DNA from: Clostridiales bacterium
GTDB taxonomy: Bacteria; Bacillota; Clostridia; Oscillospirales; CAG-272
DNA length: 53,902 nucleotides
NCBI GenBank assembly: GCA_022791685.1
Contig: JAAVZO010000023.1
Coordinates: forward strand, 1-53,902
Reading direction: 5' to 3'
The notes beneath the pieces are model-generated. The model was given only the letters and a program-made list of their open reading frames with translations, made no database searches and was not told the origin of the DNA. Made by a program: the position numbers and the translations under genes. Positions 8,558 through 17,145 of this stretch are shown in pieces (the first letter of the stretch is position 1; each line of letters begins with the position of its first letter).

Positions 8558-9004
8558 TTATTTTTTCGCAAGCAGATCGCGAATCTCGGTAAGTAATTCT
8601 TCAGTAGTTGGTGCTTTAGGCTCCTTCGCCTTAGCTTCAGCCGCAGCCTTCGCAGCCGCTTCGGCAGCCTCGCGTTCCTTTTTATGTGCAAGCTCCTGCG
8701 CTTTGTTGAGAAGCTTCACACAAAAGAATACCGCAAACGCCACGATAAGGAAGTTTATGATCGTCTGAATGAATGCGCCGTAATTTATCGTCACCGCAGC
8801 AGTTTCACCGACAGCCTCCTTCAAAACGACTTTGAGATCTGAAAAATCCACTCCGCCGATAAGCAATCCAATAGGCGGCATAATGATATCATTTACCAAC
8901 GATGTAACAATGTTTCCGAATACTCCGCCGATGATAACACCGACAGCCATATCTACAACATTGCCCTTGAAGGCAAATTTCTTAAATTCGTCAAATAACT
9001 TCAT
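8558..9004 (-). CDS. mscL: Large-conductance mechanosensitive channel MscL
   Basis: A 148-residue inner-membrane channel that opens under membrane tension and relieves osmotic downshock. The signature is intact: [26 protein letters not shown] at the N-terminus (N-terminal helix and first transmembrane segment with the gate), then a periplasmic-side loop, a second membrane segment ([17 protein letters not shown]) and a cytoplasmic helix. The C-terminal Ala/Glu/Lys-rich linker and the final [11 protein letters not shown] bundle are typical. GGAG lies upstream of the ATG. It follows the DUF4430 gene by 26 bases. Confidence 0.96.
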   Translation of the reverse strand: MKLFDEFKKFAFKGNVVDMAVGVIIGGVFGNIVTSLVNDIIMPPIGLLIGGVDFSDLKVVLKEAVGETAAVTINYGAFIQTIINFLIVAFAVFFCVKLLNKAQELAHKKEREAAEAAAKAAAEAKAKEPKAPTTEELLTEIRDLLAKK

Positions 9005-9030
9005 AAATTATGTCTCCAATTTGGATAATA

Positions 9031-9972
9031 TTAAAGCATTCCGATGAGCAGAATCTGAATTTGTTCTAAGCGAGCTGCTTCTTCTGCCTGACGAAGCTCT
9101 TCTTCAGTCGGATGATTGTCTACTACATATACATCAGACGCACGAACAGCCGCGGGAGCAGTTATAGTCTCACCGTCAATTTCAGCAGAGGTCTCCGACT
9201 GCATACCGATTGAACCATAGTAAGTGCCGTTCGGAAGTGCTCTGAACTCATAATCGAGTTCGGTCACGCCGTTCTCATCAGCAACAAAGCTGATAGTTTC
9301 GCCGACAGAAATTTCGCCAGTTTCCTCATCGACAATCACAGGAATAAAGTCGAAGCTTCCGCCTGCGAGCGGGCTCTCATCAAATGCGATGAGCGTGTAG
9401 TTTTCGTCATATACAGCGGTGAACTGTACAAGCTTTATCATGTTGTCCTCAGTCATGGTCATGCCTGCAAACGGGATGTCAAAGTCTCCGTAATAAATCA
9501 CAATCTGGCAGGACGAAAGAATCGCATATTCGTCAATTCCAACAGTAGGAATGTCGATATACAGCTGTACGTTTCCGTCTTCGTCAGCCATGTAGTATTT
9601 AACTGCGTAGAGCCAGCCGTCCCAGCCGCCAAAAATGCCGCCTTCAACACCATCAAGCGAAGTTATGTAGCCTTCTTCAAGACCGTTGATCTCGATTTCC
9701 GGGAAATTTTCTGCCATCATATCGGCTACAACATCAGCGACAGTCACGCTTCCGTCAACCGGAAAAAGACCGCTCATGATAGTCATAAGCTCGTCCGGAC
9801 CTTCAATGGTCAAAAATACCGGCATTTCTGCGTATTCTTCAATAGCTATCGGTTCCTCAGCTACCGATTCTGTGACTTCCTCAGTTGGGGTGTCATCAGC
9901 CGAAACTGCGACTGCACCAAGCGCCAAAAGTACGCTGAGAGTCGCTGCCATAATGCGTGCAAATTTCTTCAT
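9031..9972 (-). CDS. Secreted DUF4430-domain protein
   Basis: A 313-residue exported protein. A Sec signal peptide (KK, a hydrophobic run, then AVSADD around residues 22-26) is followed by an acidic linker. Residues about 55-165 fit DUF4430 (transcobalamin C-terminal-like): TVADVVADMMAEN, GYITSLDGV and GGWDGWLYAVKYY. In known families this fold binds cobamides or acts as a surface domain; here the ligand is unknown. The remainder is beta-rich and the C-terminus ends in a short hydrophobic helix (IQILLIGML). It has its own promoter and heads the run into mscL. Confidence 0.75.
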   Translation of the reverse strand: MKKFARIMAATLSVLLALGAVAVSADDTPTEEVTESVAEEPIAIEEYAEMPVFLTIEGPDELMTIMSGLFPVDGSVTVADVVADMMAENFPEIEINGLEEGYITSLDGVEGGIFGGWDGWLYAVKYYMADEDGNVQLYIDIPTVGIDEYAILSSCQIVIYYGDFDIPFAGMTMTEDNMIKLVQFTAVYDENYTLIAFDESPLAGGSFDFIPVIVDEETGEISVGETISFVADENGVTELDYEFRALPNGTYYGSIGMQSETSAEIDGETITAPAAVRASDVYVVDNHPTEEELRQAEEAARLEQIQILLIGML

Positions 9973-10007
9973 GGTTTTAGATTCCTTTCGAACAATTGTT
10001 TTAATAA

Positions 10008-10036
10008 ATTATACCACATTATACAGAAAAAATCAA
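10008..10036 (-). promoter_or_regulatory. Promoter of the DUF4430-mscL unit
   Basis: Read on the minus strand: TTGATT (10036-10031), 17-base spacer, TGg, TATAAT (10013-10008). The start codon at 9972 follows about 30 bases downstream of the predicted start site. Confidence 0.8.
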
Positions 10037-10095
10037 TGGTAATCTTAAACAAATTTTATGCAATATTATTGTAGAAATCGCCGATTTTTTATGAA

Positions 10096-10545
10096 TTATT
10101 GATTATCCTCGATATTTTTTATCATATCAAGGCGAGCTGTGTGGCGACCGCCCTCAAACTCTGTACCTATAAATATATCTACGAGCTCGAGCGCCAGCCC
10201 AACACCGACCACGCGGCCGCCAAGACAAAACACGTTCGCGTCGTTGTGCAGGCGCGTGTAACGAACACTGAACGCGTCAGACGCACACGCCGCACGAATC
10301 CCTTTGTGCTTGTTCGCTGCCATAGACATTCCGATTCCTGTGCCGCAGCAAAGTATGCCGCGATAGCACTTTCCGCTCTGGATCTCATGGCACAATTTCG
10401 CCGCGTATTCAGGATAATTCACGCTTTTTTCCGAATCTGTACCAAGGTCGATATAGGACAATCCGAGCGAATCGAGATGCTTTTTTATCGCCTCTTTAAG
10501 TTCATATCCGCCGTGGTCAGCGGCAAGTGCAAGTATTTTTTCCAT
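10096..10545 (-). CDS. rpiB: Ribose 5-phosphate isomerase B
   Basis: A 149-residue RpiB/LacAB-type isomerase interconverting ribulose 5-phosphate and ribose 5-phosphate in the pentose phosphate pathway. Visible family motifs: ADHGGYELK (substrate-binding Asp/His), CCGTGIGMSMAANK carrying the catalytic Cys near residue 66, and HNDANVFCLGGRVVG. Length is normal. Last gene of the fhs-tsaE-tsaB-rpiB run; 17 bases separate it from tsaB. GGAG precedes the ATG. Confidence 0.95.
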   Translation of the reverse strand: MEKILALAADHGGYELKEAIKKHLDSLGLSYIDLGTDSEKSVNYPEYAAKLCHEIQSGKCYRGILCCGTGIGMSMAANKHKGIRAACASDAFSVRYTRLHNDANVFCLGGRVVGVGLALELVDIFIGTEFEGGRHTARLDMIKNIEDNQ

Positions 10546-10562
10546 GTTTATTCTCCATTCAA

Positions 10563-11282
10563 TTATTGTTCATTTTTCAAGCGTTCAGCTCGTTCGCGTT
10601 CAGCCTGAGAGGCGCGCAAATATCCCGGTGAAAGAGCGCGGTCGGTGAAGACTGACTTATCCTCAGCAGCTTGATAGACCGCAAAAGCTTCCGCAGCCAC
10701 TGAAAACGCATTTTGTGGACGCAGCAGCGCGGGTGTGTCAGATATTTTATCATAGTTCATAAAATATTTACGAGTCAAGCTATATCCATCACCGCAAAAG
10801 TAAATATCGCGACCGTCAGAAACCTCATCAAGCTTTGCTTTCAACTCATCAAGCGTTATGAGCATATCGTCACAAAGCCGCTTGCCGCCTGCAAAAATCG
10901 CGGTATACACCTGATTTCGTCTCGCATCCATAACTGGAACAACGAGTCCATCAAAACCTTCGAGGTTGCGTGAAAGTGCAGCCAAAGTTGATACACCCAC
11001 ACACGGCTTATTTGTGCAAAACGCCATTCCTTTTAATGTGGCGACTCCGATCCTGACTCCAGTGAACGAGCCGGGACCCGACGATACAGCGAACAAATCG
11101 ACATCATCAAATCCGAGCGACGTGTTCGCAAGCAGCTGCTCAACCATCGGAAGCAGTGTTTCACTGTGAGTCAGAATGCCGTCGACAGTCGAAAGTCCGA
11201 GCAGCTTCACACCATCATCGTCAGCTGACGCAAGCGCACAGGAAGCCGTTTTAGCGCTCGAATCCATTGCTAATATTACCAA
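10563..11282 (-). CDS. tsaB: t6A biosynthesis protein TsaB
   Basis: A 239-residue ASKHA-fold protein, the scaffold partner of TsaD in making N6-threonylcarbamoyladenosine at position 37 of ANN-decoding tRNAs. Motifs: ILAMDSSAKTASCAL at the start, SSGPGSFTGVRIGVATLKGMAF, and the DARRNQVYTAIF segment. The frame needs a TTG start at 11282 to keep the conserved first beta strand; the first in-frame ATG would remove it. It lies between tsaE and rpiB in the same operon. Confidence 0.93.
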   Translation of the reverse strand: MVILAMDSSAKTASCALASADDDGVKLLGLSTVDGILTHSETLLPMVEQLLANTSLGFDDVDLFAVSSGPGSFTGVRIGVATLKGMAFCTNKPCVGVSTLAALSRNLEGFDGLVVPVMDARRNQVYTAIFAGGKRLCDDMLITLDELKAKLDEVSDGRDIYFCGDGYSLTRKYFMNYDKISDTPALLRPQNAFSVAAEAFAVYQAAEDKSVFTDRALSPGYLRASQAERERAERLKNEQ

Positions 11283-11324
11283 ATTATCATCTCTGCTTTC
11301 AGAATATTATGGAACATTTATATA

Positions 11325-11810
11325 TTATAATTCCATCAAATTAACTACAATGCGGCGCTTGTTGTCAGATAATTTCGTCAGAATGACCTCAAAATAATTG
11401 TCCGGCAACGCGTATTCTATATTCTCGCTCCACTCAGTTATTATATATCCGCCGCGTTCTTGATAGTCGTAGAATCCGATAGAGTCGAGCGCGTCCTCGT
11501 CTTCGACGCGATACATATCGAAGTGGAACACCGGCATTGTTTCGGTATTATGTCTGAATTTTCCCGGAGTTTGCGGATATTTTATCGGAATATACTCATT
11601 TACAATAGAGTATGTCGGACTACAAACAGAAGCCCCTGGTGCGATCACGCCGACGAGTCCACGGGTGAGGGCGGTTTTACCCGCCCCAAGGTCACCGTAC
11701 AATGCTGCAAAATGCACATTAAATTCCAGTGAGATTCGCCCGATTTGTGCGCCAAGCTCTTCGGTATCCTCAACTGATTCAGAAATTTCGTCAATGATCT
11801 GCTTTTTCAT
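11325..11810 (-). CDS. tsaE: t6A biosynthesis ATPase TsaE
   Basis: A 161-residue P-loop ATPase that drives turnover of the TsaBD complex. The Walker A GDLGAGKT is at residues 39-46, followed by TRGLVGVI and SPTYSIVNEY (switch region), then HFDMYRVEDEDALDSIGFYDY with the conserved Asp/Tyr and IITEWSENIEYALP. Its ATG shares one base with the stop codon of fhs (TGATG), so the two are probably translationally coupled. Confidence 0.96.
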   Translation of the reverse strand: MKKQIIDEISESVEDTEELGAQIGRISLEFNVHFAALYGDLGAGKTALTRGLVGVIAPGASVCSPTYSIVNEYIPIKYPQTPGKFRHNTETMPVFHFDMYRVEDEDALDSIGFYDYQERGGYIITEWSENIEYALPDNYFEVILTKLSDNKRRIVVNLMEL

Positions 11811-13483
11811 CAGAATAGACCCGTGATCTTGCCTTCGTCGTCAACGTCGATGTTGTACGCGGCTGGCGATTTCGGCAGTCCCGGCATGGTCAAGATCGAG
11901 CCTGTGAGAGCAACTATGAACTGCGCACCAGCAGACAGGCGCACCTCACGGACGGTCAGCGTGTATCCGGTCGGGCGGCCGAGCTTCGATGGGTCATCCG
12001 AAAGCGAGTACTGAGTTTTTGCCATGCAGACCGGGAATGTCGCATATTTCGGGTCGAGCGCGGTAATTTCGGCGATGGCTTTCTCAGCGGCCGCCTCATA
12101 AACTACGTTAGCAGCACCGTAAATTTCCCGGGCGATAGTTTCGATTTTCTCCTTAATAGACAAATCATCGGCGTATATCGGTGCAAAATTGCTCTCTTTT
12201 TCACAAGCTGCAACTACTTTTTCGGCAAGTTCACGTCCGCCTTCTCCGCCCTTCGCGAACACCTCAGACAGCGCCATATCCGCGCCGCGCGATTCGCAGA
12301 GCTGCTTTACGTATTCGAGCTCAGCGTCAGTGTCGGTATCAAAGCGATTGAGTGCGACGACTACCGGCACGCCGTACTTTGTGAGGTTGTCGATGTGGGC
12401 CTCGAGGTTGACCGCACCGCGCTTGAGAGCGTCGAGATTCTCGGTTTTAAGCTCGGTTTTCGGAACGCCGCCGTTATATTTCAGTGCGCGGATAGTAGCA
12501 ACAAGCACTATCGCGCTTGGCTTGAGTCCAGCCTTGCGGCACTTGATGTCGAGGAACTTTTCAGCTCCGAGGTCTGCGCCAAATCCAGCTTCGGTTATGG
12601 TATAATCTGACAGTTTTAGTGCGAGTTTGGTAGCGCGCACTGAGTTGCAGCCATGCGCGATATTCGCGAACGGTCCACCGTGCACGAGTGCGGGCGTGTT
12701 TTCGAGGGTCTGAACGAGGTTAGGCTTCAGCGCGTCCTTCAGAAGCGCGGTCATCGAGCCCTGCGCGTTGAGGTCACGTGCGTAAACGGGCGAGCCGTCG
12801 TACTTATATGCGACGAGTATAGAGCCAAGACGCTCTTTGAGGTCGGCGAGCGAGTCAGCGAGGCAAAGTATCGCCATTACTTCGGTAGCGACTGTGATCT
12901 GGAAATGATCCTCACGGACAACCCCGGAGAGCTTGCCGCCCATACCGATCACGCAGTTGCGTAATGCACGGTCATTCGTATCGGTGCAGCGAAGTATAAC
13001 GACGCGGCGCGGGTCAATTCCGAGCTCATTTCCCTGCTGGAGGTGGTTATCAAGAATCGCGCAGAGGAGGTTATTTGCCGCGGTGATAGCGTGAAAATCG
13101 CCCGTAAAATGGAGATTTATATCCTCCATCGGAACGACCTGTGCGTATCCACCGCCGGCAGCACCGCCCTTAACGCCAAAGACCGGGCCAAGCGAAGGCT
13201 CACGAAGTGCGATTATTGCATTTTTTCCGATTTTGTTCATAGCCATGCCGAGACCGACACTTGTAGTAGTCTTACCTTCACCGGCAGGAGTTGGGTTGAT
13301 AGCGGTGACGAGCACGAGTTTTCCGTCAGGCTTTGTGCTTGTACGGCGGATGAAATCCTCCGTAACCTTCGCCTTATAGCGACCGTAGAGTTCGAGGTCG
13401 TCGTCGGCGATTCCAAGATTCGCAGCGATCTCGGTTATGGGTTTCATTTGCGCGCCCTGCGCAATTTCAATATCTGTAAGCAT
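11810..13483 (-). CDS. fhs: Formate-tetrahydrofolate ligase
   Basis: A 557-residue enzyme (usual length ~556) making 10-formyl-THF from formate, ATP and THF, in the methyl branch of one-carbon metabolism. The ATP loop [13 protein letters not shown] begins near residue 65; [21 protein letters not shown] and the C-terminal [15 protein letters not shown] are family hallmarks. The ATG at 13483 is preferred over one at 13498, because the latter lies inside the AAAGGAAA ribosome binding site. First gene of the operon. Its product feeds the AICAR transformylase at 44215. Confidence 0.97.
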   Translation of the reverse strand: MLTDIEIAQGAQMKPITEIAANLGIADDDLELYGRYKAKVTEDFIRRTSTKPDGKLVLVTAINPTPAGEGKTTTSVGLGMAMNKIGKNAIIALREPSLGPVFGVKGGAAGGGYAQVVPMEDINLHFTGDFHAITAANNLLCAILDNHLQQGNELGIDPRRVVILRCTDTNDRALRNCVIGMGGKLSGVVREDHFQITVATEVMAILCLADSLADLKERLGSILVAYKYDGSPVYARDLNAQGSMTALLKDALKPNLVQTLENTPALVHGGPFANIAHGCNSVRATKLALKLSDYTITEAGFGADLGAEKFLDIKCRKAGLKPSAIVLVATIRALKYNGGVPKTELKTENLDALKRGAVNLEAHIDNLTKYGVPVVVALNRFDTDTDAELEYVKQLCESRGADMALSEVFAKGGEGGRELAEKVVAACEKESNFAPIYADDLSIKEKIETIAREIYGAANVVYEAAAEKAIAEITALDPKYATFPVCMAKTQYSLSDDPSKLGRPTGYTLTVREVRLSAGAQFIVALTGSILTMPGLPKSPAAYNIDVDDEGKITGLF

Positions 13484-13547
13484 TGTGTTTCCTTTCATCC
13501 TATGCAGGTTTTACCCTCATTCGGGGTGTACATTTATTATTACTATA

Positions 13548-13576
13548 ATTATACCACAGAATGAGGATTCTGTCAA
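13548..13576 (-). promoter_or_regulatory. Consensus promoter of the fhs operon
   Basis: On the minus strand TTGACA (13576-13571), 17-base spacer ending in TGg, TATAAT (13553-13548). Both hexamers are perfect. The leader to the fhs ATG is about 58 bases, too short for a THF riboswitch. Confidence 0.9.
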
Positions 13577-13578
13577 TA

Positions 13579-13682
13579 TTGAAGTTTAGCAGAACTTCAT
13601 TCTTTCCATATAAAGAAAGACGCGTCGCTATGCGACGCGTCTACTTCTATAGATAGATTGAAGTTCCGCTATACTTCATTCA
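13579..13682. repeat. Composite palindromic element
   Basis: Two 24-base imperfect direct copies, 13579-13602 and 13659-13682, share TTGAAGTT..GC...ACTTCATTC, and each is itself an imperfect inverted repeat (TGAAGT/ACTTCA). They flank the GC-rich terminator hairpin at 13618-13642. The roughly 104-base unit is non-coding and has the build of a small palindromic mobile or repeat element. Confidence 0.55.
13611..13642 (-). terminator. Terminator of the aminotransferase gene
   Basis: Perfect 11-bp stem AGACGCGTCGC (13618-13628) with its complement (13632-13642), loop of 3. On the minus strand it runs into TTTCTTTATAT, consistent with Rho-independent termination between the aminotransferase and the fhs promoter. 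Confidence 0.8.
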
Positions 13683-13705
13683 TTGGCGCGCGACGCGCAC
13701 CGAAT

Positions 13706-14872
13706 TCACAGCGTTGATGTAAATTCGGCAAGCTTGTCGAGCGCCGTTGTTATGTGCTCCACAGAGTACGCATACGAGATCCGCGCAAAGCCCTCGCCGC
13801 AGTCTCCGAATGCAGTTCCGGGAACTATCGCGACTCCCTTTTCGTCCAGCAGACGCTGGCAGAACTCGTCGCTCGATAGGCCGAACTTGCCTATGTGCGG
13901 AAATACATAAAATGCACCCTCCGCTTCAAAGCATTCTATTCCTATCTTGCGCAATCCGTTAAGTATGTACTTGCGGCGGCGATTGTACTCCGCTGCCATC
14001 ATCTCTATGTCCGCGTCGCCGTTTTGCAGCGCTTCTATAGCCGCAAGCTGACTTACAGTCGGCGCGCACATTATCGCGTACTGGTGTATCTTGTGCATTT
14101 GAGTTACAAGCTCCTTCGGCGCAGCAAGATAGCCCAGCCGCCAACCAGTCATCGCATATGCCTTCGAAAATCCCGATATCGTTATCGTGCGCTCCCACAT
14201 ACCGTCAAGCGTCGCTATTGATGTGTGCTTGATTCCATACGTCAGCTCGGCGTAGATCTCGTCCGACATCACCATTATGTTCGTGCCGCGCAGAACTGCT
14301 GCTATCGCTTCGAGCTCGTCACGGGTCAGTATCGCACCGGTCGGATTGTTCGGGAACGGCAGTATCAGCAGCTTCGTCCGCGGTGTTATCGCTGCCTTCA
14401 GCGCCTCAGGAGTGAGCTTGAAATTGTCCTCCTCACGCGTTTCGATATATACCGGAACACCGTGCGCAAGCTCGACTATCGGTCCGTAGCATACGAACGA
14501 CGGCTGTGGGATTATAACTTCATCTCCCGGCTCGATCAGCGCGCGAACTCCAAGGTCTATCGCTTCACTTCCGCCGACCGTGACGATCACCTCGTCCTTA
14601 GGATTGTATGTAAGCCCAAAGCGGCGGTTAAGATAATTGCATATTTCAGAACGCAGCTCGAGAATACCGTTGTTTGAGGTATAAAAGGTCCTTCCCTTTT
14701 CGAGGCTCTCGATACCTACCTCGCGAATGTGATAGGGTGTCATGAAGTCAGGCTCGCCGACAGTCAGCGAGATGACATCTTTACGCTCGCCGAGCAGGTC
14801 GAAGAATTTTCGTATTCCCGACGGCTTTATTGTTTGTACTTTTTTAGATAAAATATTGGAATAATCAAGCAT
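13706..14872 (-). CDS. Class I/II PLP aminotransferase
   Basis: A 388-residue fold-type I aminotransferase. The PLP lysine is in SGFSKAYAMTGWRLGY (Lys237); the Asp/Tyr of SDEIYAEL (near 203-207) and the NNPTG motif (175-179) are also present, and the start LSKKVQTIKPSGIRKFFDL is typical of AspC/PatA-like enzymes. Probable substrates are aspartate, aromatic or branched-chain amino acids; sequence alone does not decide. The start at 14872 (MLDYSN) is chosen: it lies four bases past the regulator's stop, so the two genes are coupled. An upstream in-frame start at 14914 would overlap the regulator. Confidence 0.92.
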   Translation of the reverse strand: MLDYSNILSKKVQTIKPSGIRKFFDLLGERKDVISLTVGEPDFMTPYHIREVGIESLEKGRTFYTSNNGILELRSEICNYLNRRFGLTYNPKDEVIVTVGGSEAIDLGVRALIEPGDEVIIPQPSFVCYGPIVELAHGVPVYIETREEDNFKLTPEALKAAITPRTKLLILPFPNNPTGAILTRDELEAIAAVLRGTNIMVMSDEIYAELTYGIKHTSIATLDGMWERTITISGFSKAYAMTGWRLGYLAAPKELVTQMHKIHQYAIMCAPTVSQLAAIEALQNGDADIEMMAAEYNRRRKYILNGLRKIGIECFEAEGAFYVFPHIGKFGLSSDEFCQRLLDEKGVAIVPGTAFGDCGEGFARISYAYSVEHITTALDKLAEFTSTL

Positions 14873-14876
14873 TGGC

Positions 14877-15371
14877 TTACAGTGTACCTCTCTGGTCGAT
14901 CTCGCAGGGACCATATACGGTGCCCTTATCTTTGTATTTGCGAAGGACGAAGTGGGTCGCGGTCGCGACTATCGAATCGATCGGCGCGAGCTTCTGGGCC
15001 ACGAAATACGCCACCTCCTTCATTGTGCGTCCTTCGATGAATACCGCGAGGTCGAAGCTTCCGCTCATGAGGTAGAGCGACTTTACCTCGGGGTAGTTGT
15101 AGATTTTTTCGGCAACCTTGTCAAAGCCGCGGTCGCGCTGCGGCGCTACCTTCAGTTCGATAAGTGCGGTGACGTACTCACGGTCGGTTTTGTCCCAGTC
15201 TACGAGAGTTTTGTAGCCGAGGATAACGCCGTCCTTTTCGTAGGCAGTCATCTGCCGCTTGATATCGCCGACATCCTTGTCGAGCATGACTGAAAGCTGC
15301 TCCGGAGTAAGCCGCGCGTCATTTTCAAGCAGCGTGAGAAATTCGAAGTTTTGTGTGTTGTTGTTTTTCAT
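14877..15371 (-). CDS. Lrp/AsnC-family regulator
   Basis: A 165-residue transcription regulator. The N-terminal part (about 10-60: LLENDARLTPEQLSVMLDKDVGDIKRQMTAYEKDGVILGY) is the winged helix; the C-terminal part (about 70-150) is the RAM/AsnC ligand-sensing domain (ALIELKVAP...SLYLMSGSFDLAVFIEG). Lrp-type proteins sense amino acids or aminotransfer products, and the tight coupling to an aminotransferase suggests it controls that gene. The ATG at 15371 follows AAGAAAGGAAAC. A strong hairpin stands only two or three bases before this ribosome binding site. Confidence 0.9.
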   Translation of the reverse strand: MKNNNTQNFEFLTLLENDARLTPEQLSVMLDKDVGDIKRQMTAYEKDGVILGYKTLVDWDKTDREYVTALIELKVAPQRDRGFDKVAEKIYNYPEVKSLYLMSGSFDLAVFIEGRTMKEVAYFVAQKLAPIDSIVATATHFVLRKYKDKGTVYGPCEIDQRGTL

Positions 15372-15388
15372 TGTATGTTTCCTTTCTT

Positions 15389-15430
15389 GCGTGGGCATCC
15401 CCGCGGGCATAGTCGCGGGGATGCCCACGC
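15389..15430 (-). promoter_or_regulatory. Strong 17-bp hairpin before the Lrp-family gene
   Basis: Arms 15389-15405 and 15414-15430 pair perfectly over 17 bases (core GTGGGCATCCCCGCG) with an 8-base loop. A smaller hairpin, TGCCGCC-TT-GGCGGCA (15433-15448), lies beside it. Read towards the gene, the stem ends at the first bases of AAGAAAGGAAAC, the ribosome binding site. There is no T tract, so a terminator is unlikely; control of translation or mRNA protection fits better. Confidence 0.65.
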
Positions 15431-15483
15431 CATGCCGCCTTGGCGGCAATGCATAGTCAAATATTCTTTCTGCGTCGACGCTT

Positions 15484-15512
15484 GTTTAGCTCCTATCAAA
15501 CATAACAGGTCG
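15484..15512 (+). repeat. Dispersed repeat, copy A
   Basis: The 29 bases starting GTTTAGC and holding CCTATCAAACATA and CAGGTCG match 27 of 29 bases of the minus strand at 21299-21327. This copy lacks the far complementary arm that forms the hairpin in copy B. Confidence 0.75.
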
Positions 15513-15526
15513 TGCGCAGTTGATTG

Positions 15527-17104
15527 TTATTTGTGTATTTCACAATCTGTGAGATTGTCGAGTGGACTGTAGTCGGTTATGGGATTTCCATCTATCCAGA
15601 TTGACACATATGGTTTTATTCCCACCAACGGCGATATATCCGTTATCTGATTGTTGCTCAATCGAATCGTATTGATCTGCGTCAATCCGGCAAGCGACGG
15701 GATTTCGGTAATATTATTATAGCTCAACCACAGGTGATATAGCTTGCTGAGTCCTGTAACCGGTGTGATATCGACAATTTGATTGCCGGTGAGATAGAGA
15801 GTATACAGATTCGTAAGTCCGGAAACCGCTGATATGTCGGTTATCTTATTGCCGGATAAATTTAAATTTATCAGCTTGCTGTGTCCTTGCAGGGGCGTAA
15901 TATCTGTTATTTCACGGTTGTTCGATAAATCGAGGTTAGTCAGCTCGTAATGATCGGCAAGCGGCGTTAGGTCAGACACGCAGTTTTTTCCGAGAGTCAG
16001 ATTTTTCAACTTCTTGCTGCTTGCCAGCGGCGCGATGTCTGCAATATTATTTACTCTAAGCTCAAGATGTTCAAGCTTTGTCTTCCCGCTTAGAGCCGAA
16101 ATATCACTTATCTGATTGTAGCCCATGTCGAGATACACAAGGTCTGCGGCAGCGGCAAGCGGCGTTAAGTCGCTTATTTTGTTAGTCCAAAGTTCAAGGT
16201 GTTCAAGCTTTGTCATGCCTGCCAGCGGCGTGATATCCGTAATCTCGTTTTGTCCAAGTACAAGATATTTGAGCTCGGTAAGCTTAGAAAGCGGCGTTAG
16301 GTCGGCTATTCTGTTAACTTGCATGCTAAGATAATTCAGCCGCGTCAGTCCGGCGAGCGGCGTTAGGTCTTCTATATCGTCAAAATCAAGGTCAAGATAT
16401 TCCAATTGCGTCATGTTCGCAAGCATATCTATATCATCGGCTCTGACGAAATTCATGTCGAGATGCGTAAGCTTATTCAATCCAACCAGCGGCGTTATGC
16501 TGTCTATTCTATTATTGCCTATATTCAGGTATTCGAGCTTTGTCAGCGAGCTGAGCGGCGAAATATCGGTGATATTATTGTATCCCAATTCGAGGTGCTT
16601 TAAATTTGCCAGCGATTTGAGCGGTGTCAGGTCGCTGATTTTATTTGAATTCAAGCTAAGGTACTCAAGATTTTTGAGCGATTTCAGGGGTGTTAGGTCG
16701 GATATCCTACAGTTGTTAATTTCAATATGCGTCAGCTTTGTGAGCTCTGCGAGCGGCGAAATATCGGTTATATTTGTGCCTAATGGGTATTCACTGATTT
16801 CAAGATAGGTCAAATTTGTCAGGTACTTAAGTCCGGAAAGGTCTTCGACTTTGCAAGATATTACCAGCTTGTTTATCCAAGAAAGATCCTCCGGATACAG
16901 CTCGCCTTCCGGTTTATTTATACGGTAGCGAAGAACGCTCTCGAGAGCCGCGTCGGTAATCACTGCCGGCTCAAACTTTGGCGCTGCCGACTCGGACGCA
17001 GACGCTGAGGAATCAGCATTTTTCCCTCCTCCGGTCGGCATCCATAGGTTGAACATTGTAAACAGCGCGGCAATTATTGCCGCTGTACGATGAACTATGT
17101 ACAT
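15527..17104 (-). CDS. Internalin-type LRR surface protein
   Basis: A 525-residue exported protein. A hydrophobic N-terminal segment (residues 7-22, AAIIAALFTMFNLWM) without lipobox Cys acts as signal peptide or anchor; a Ser/Ala-rich linker follows. Residues ~48-75 form the LRR N-cap (ITDAALESVLRYRI...EGELYPEDL). Then come about 18 tandem 22-residue repeats of the pattern x-I-x-D-[IL]-[TS]-P-L-x-x-L-x-x-L-x-x-L-x-L-x-x-N, the class of Listeria internalins. No LPXTG, SLH or C-terminal anchor is present. The repeats would form a curved protein-binding solenoid; the partner is unknown. AAAGGAGGAAA precedes the ATG. It is the last and longest of four adjacent LRR genes. Confidence 0.9.
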   Translation of the reverse strand: MYIVHRTAAIIAALFTMFNLWMPTGGGKNADSSASASESAAPKFEPAVITDAALESVLRYRINKPEGELYPEDLSWINKLVISCKVEDLSGLKYLTNLTYLEISEYPLGTNITDISPLAELTKLTHIEINNCRISDLTPLKSLKNLEYLSLNSNKISDLTPLKSLANLKHLELGYNNITDISPLSSLTKLEYLNIGNNRIDSITPLVGLNKLTHLDMNFVRADDIDMLANMTQLEYLDLDFDDIEDLTPLAGLTRLNYLSMQVNRIADLTPLSKLTELKYLVLGQNEITDITPLAGMTKLEHLELWTNKISDLTPLAAAADLVYLDMGYNQISDISALSGKTKLEHLELRVNNIADIAPLASSKKLKNLTLGKNCVSDLTPLADHYELTNLDLSNNREITDITPLQGHSKLINLNLSGNKITDISAVSGLTNLYTLYLTGNQIVDITPVTGLSKLYHLWLSYNNITEIPSLAGLTQINTIRLSNNQITDISPLVGIKPYVSIWIDGNPITDYSPLDNLTDCEIHK

Positions 17105-17145
17105 ATATTTTCCTCCTTTTTGTATTACATATATAGCAAATGATG

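Noticed and set aside
10099-10608. Long open frames opposite rpiB, guaA, uxaC, fhs and the LRR genes
   Set aside because: They mirror the codon pattern of the real gene on the other strand, lack ribosome binding sites and show no protein motifs.
13484-13547. A THF riboswitch before fhs
   Set aside because: The leader is under 60 bases and has none of the conserved blocks.
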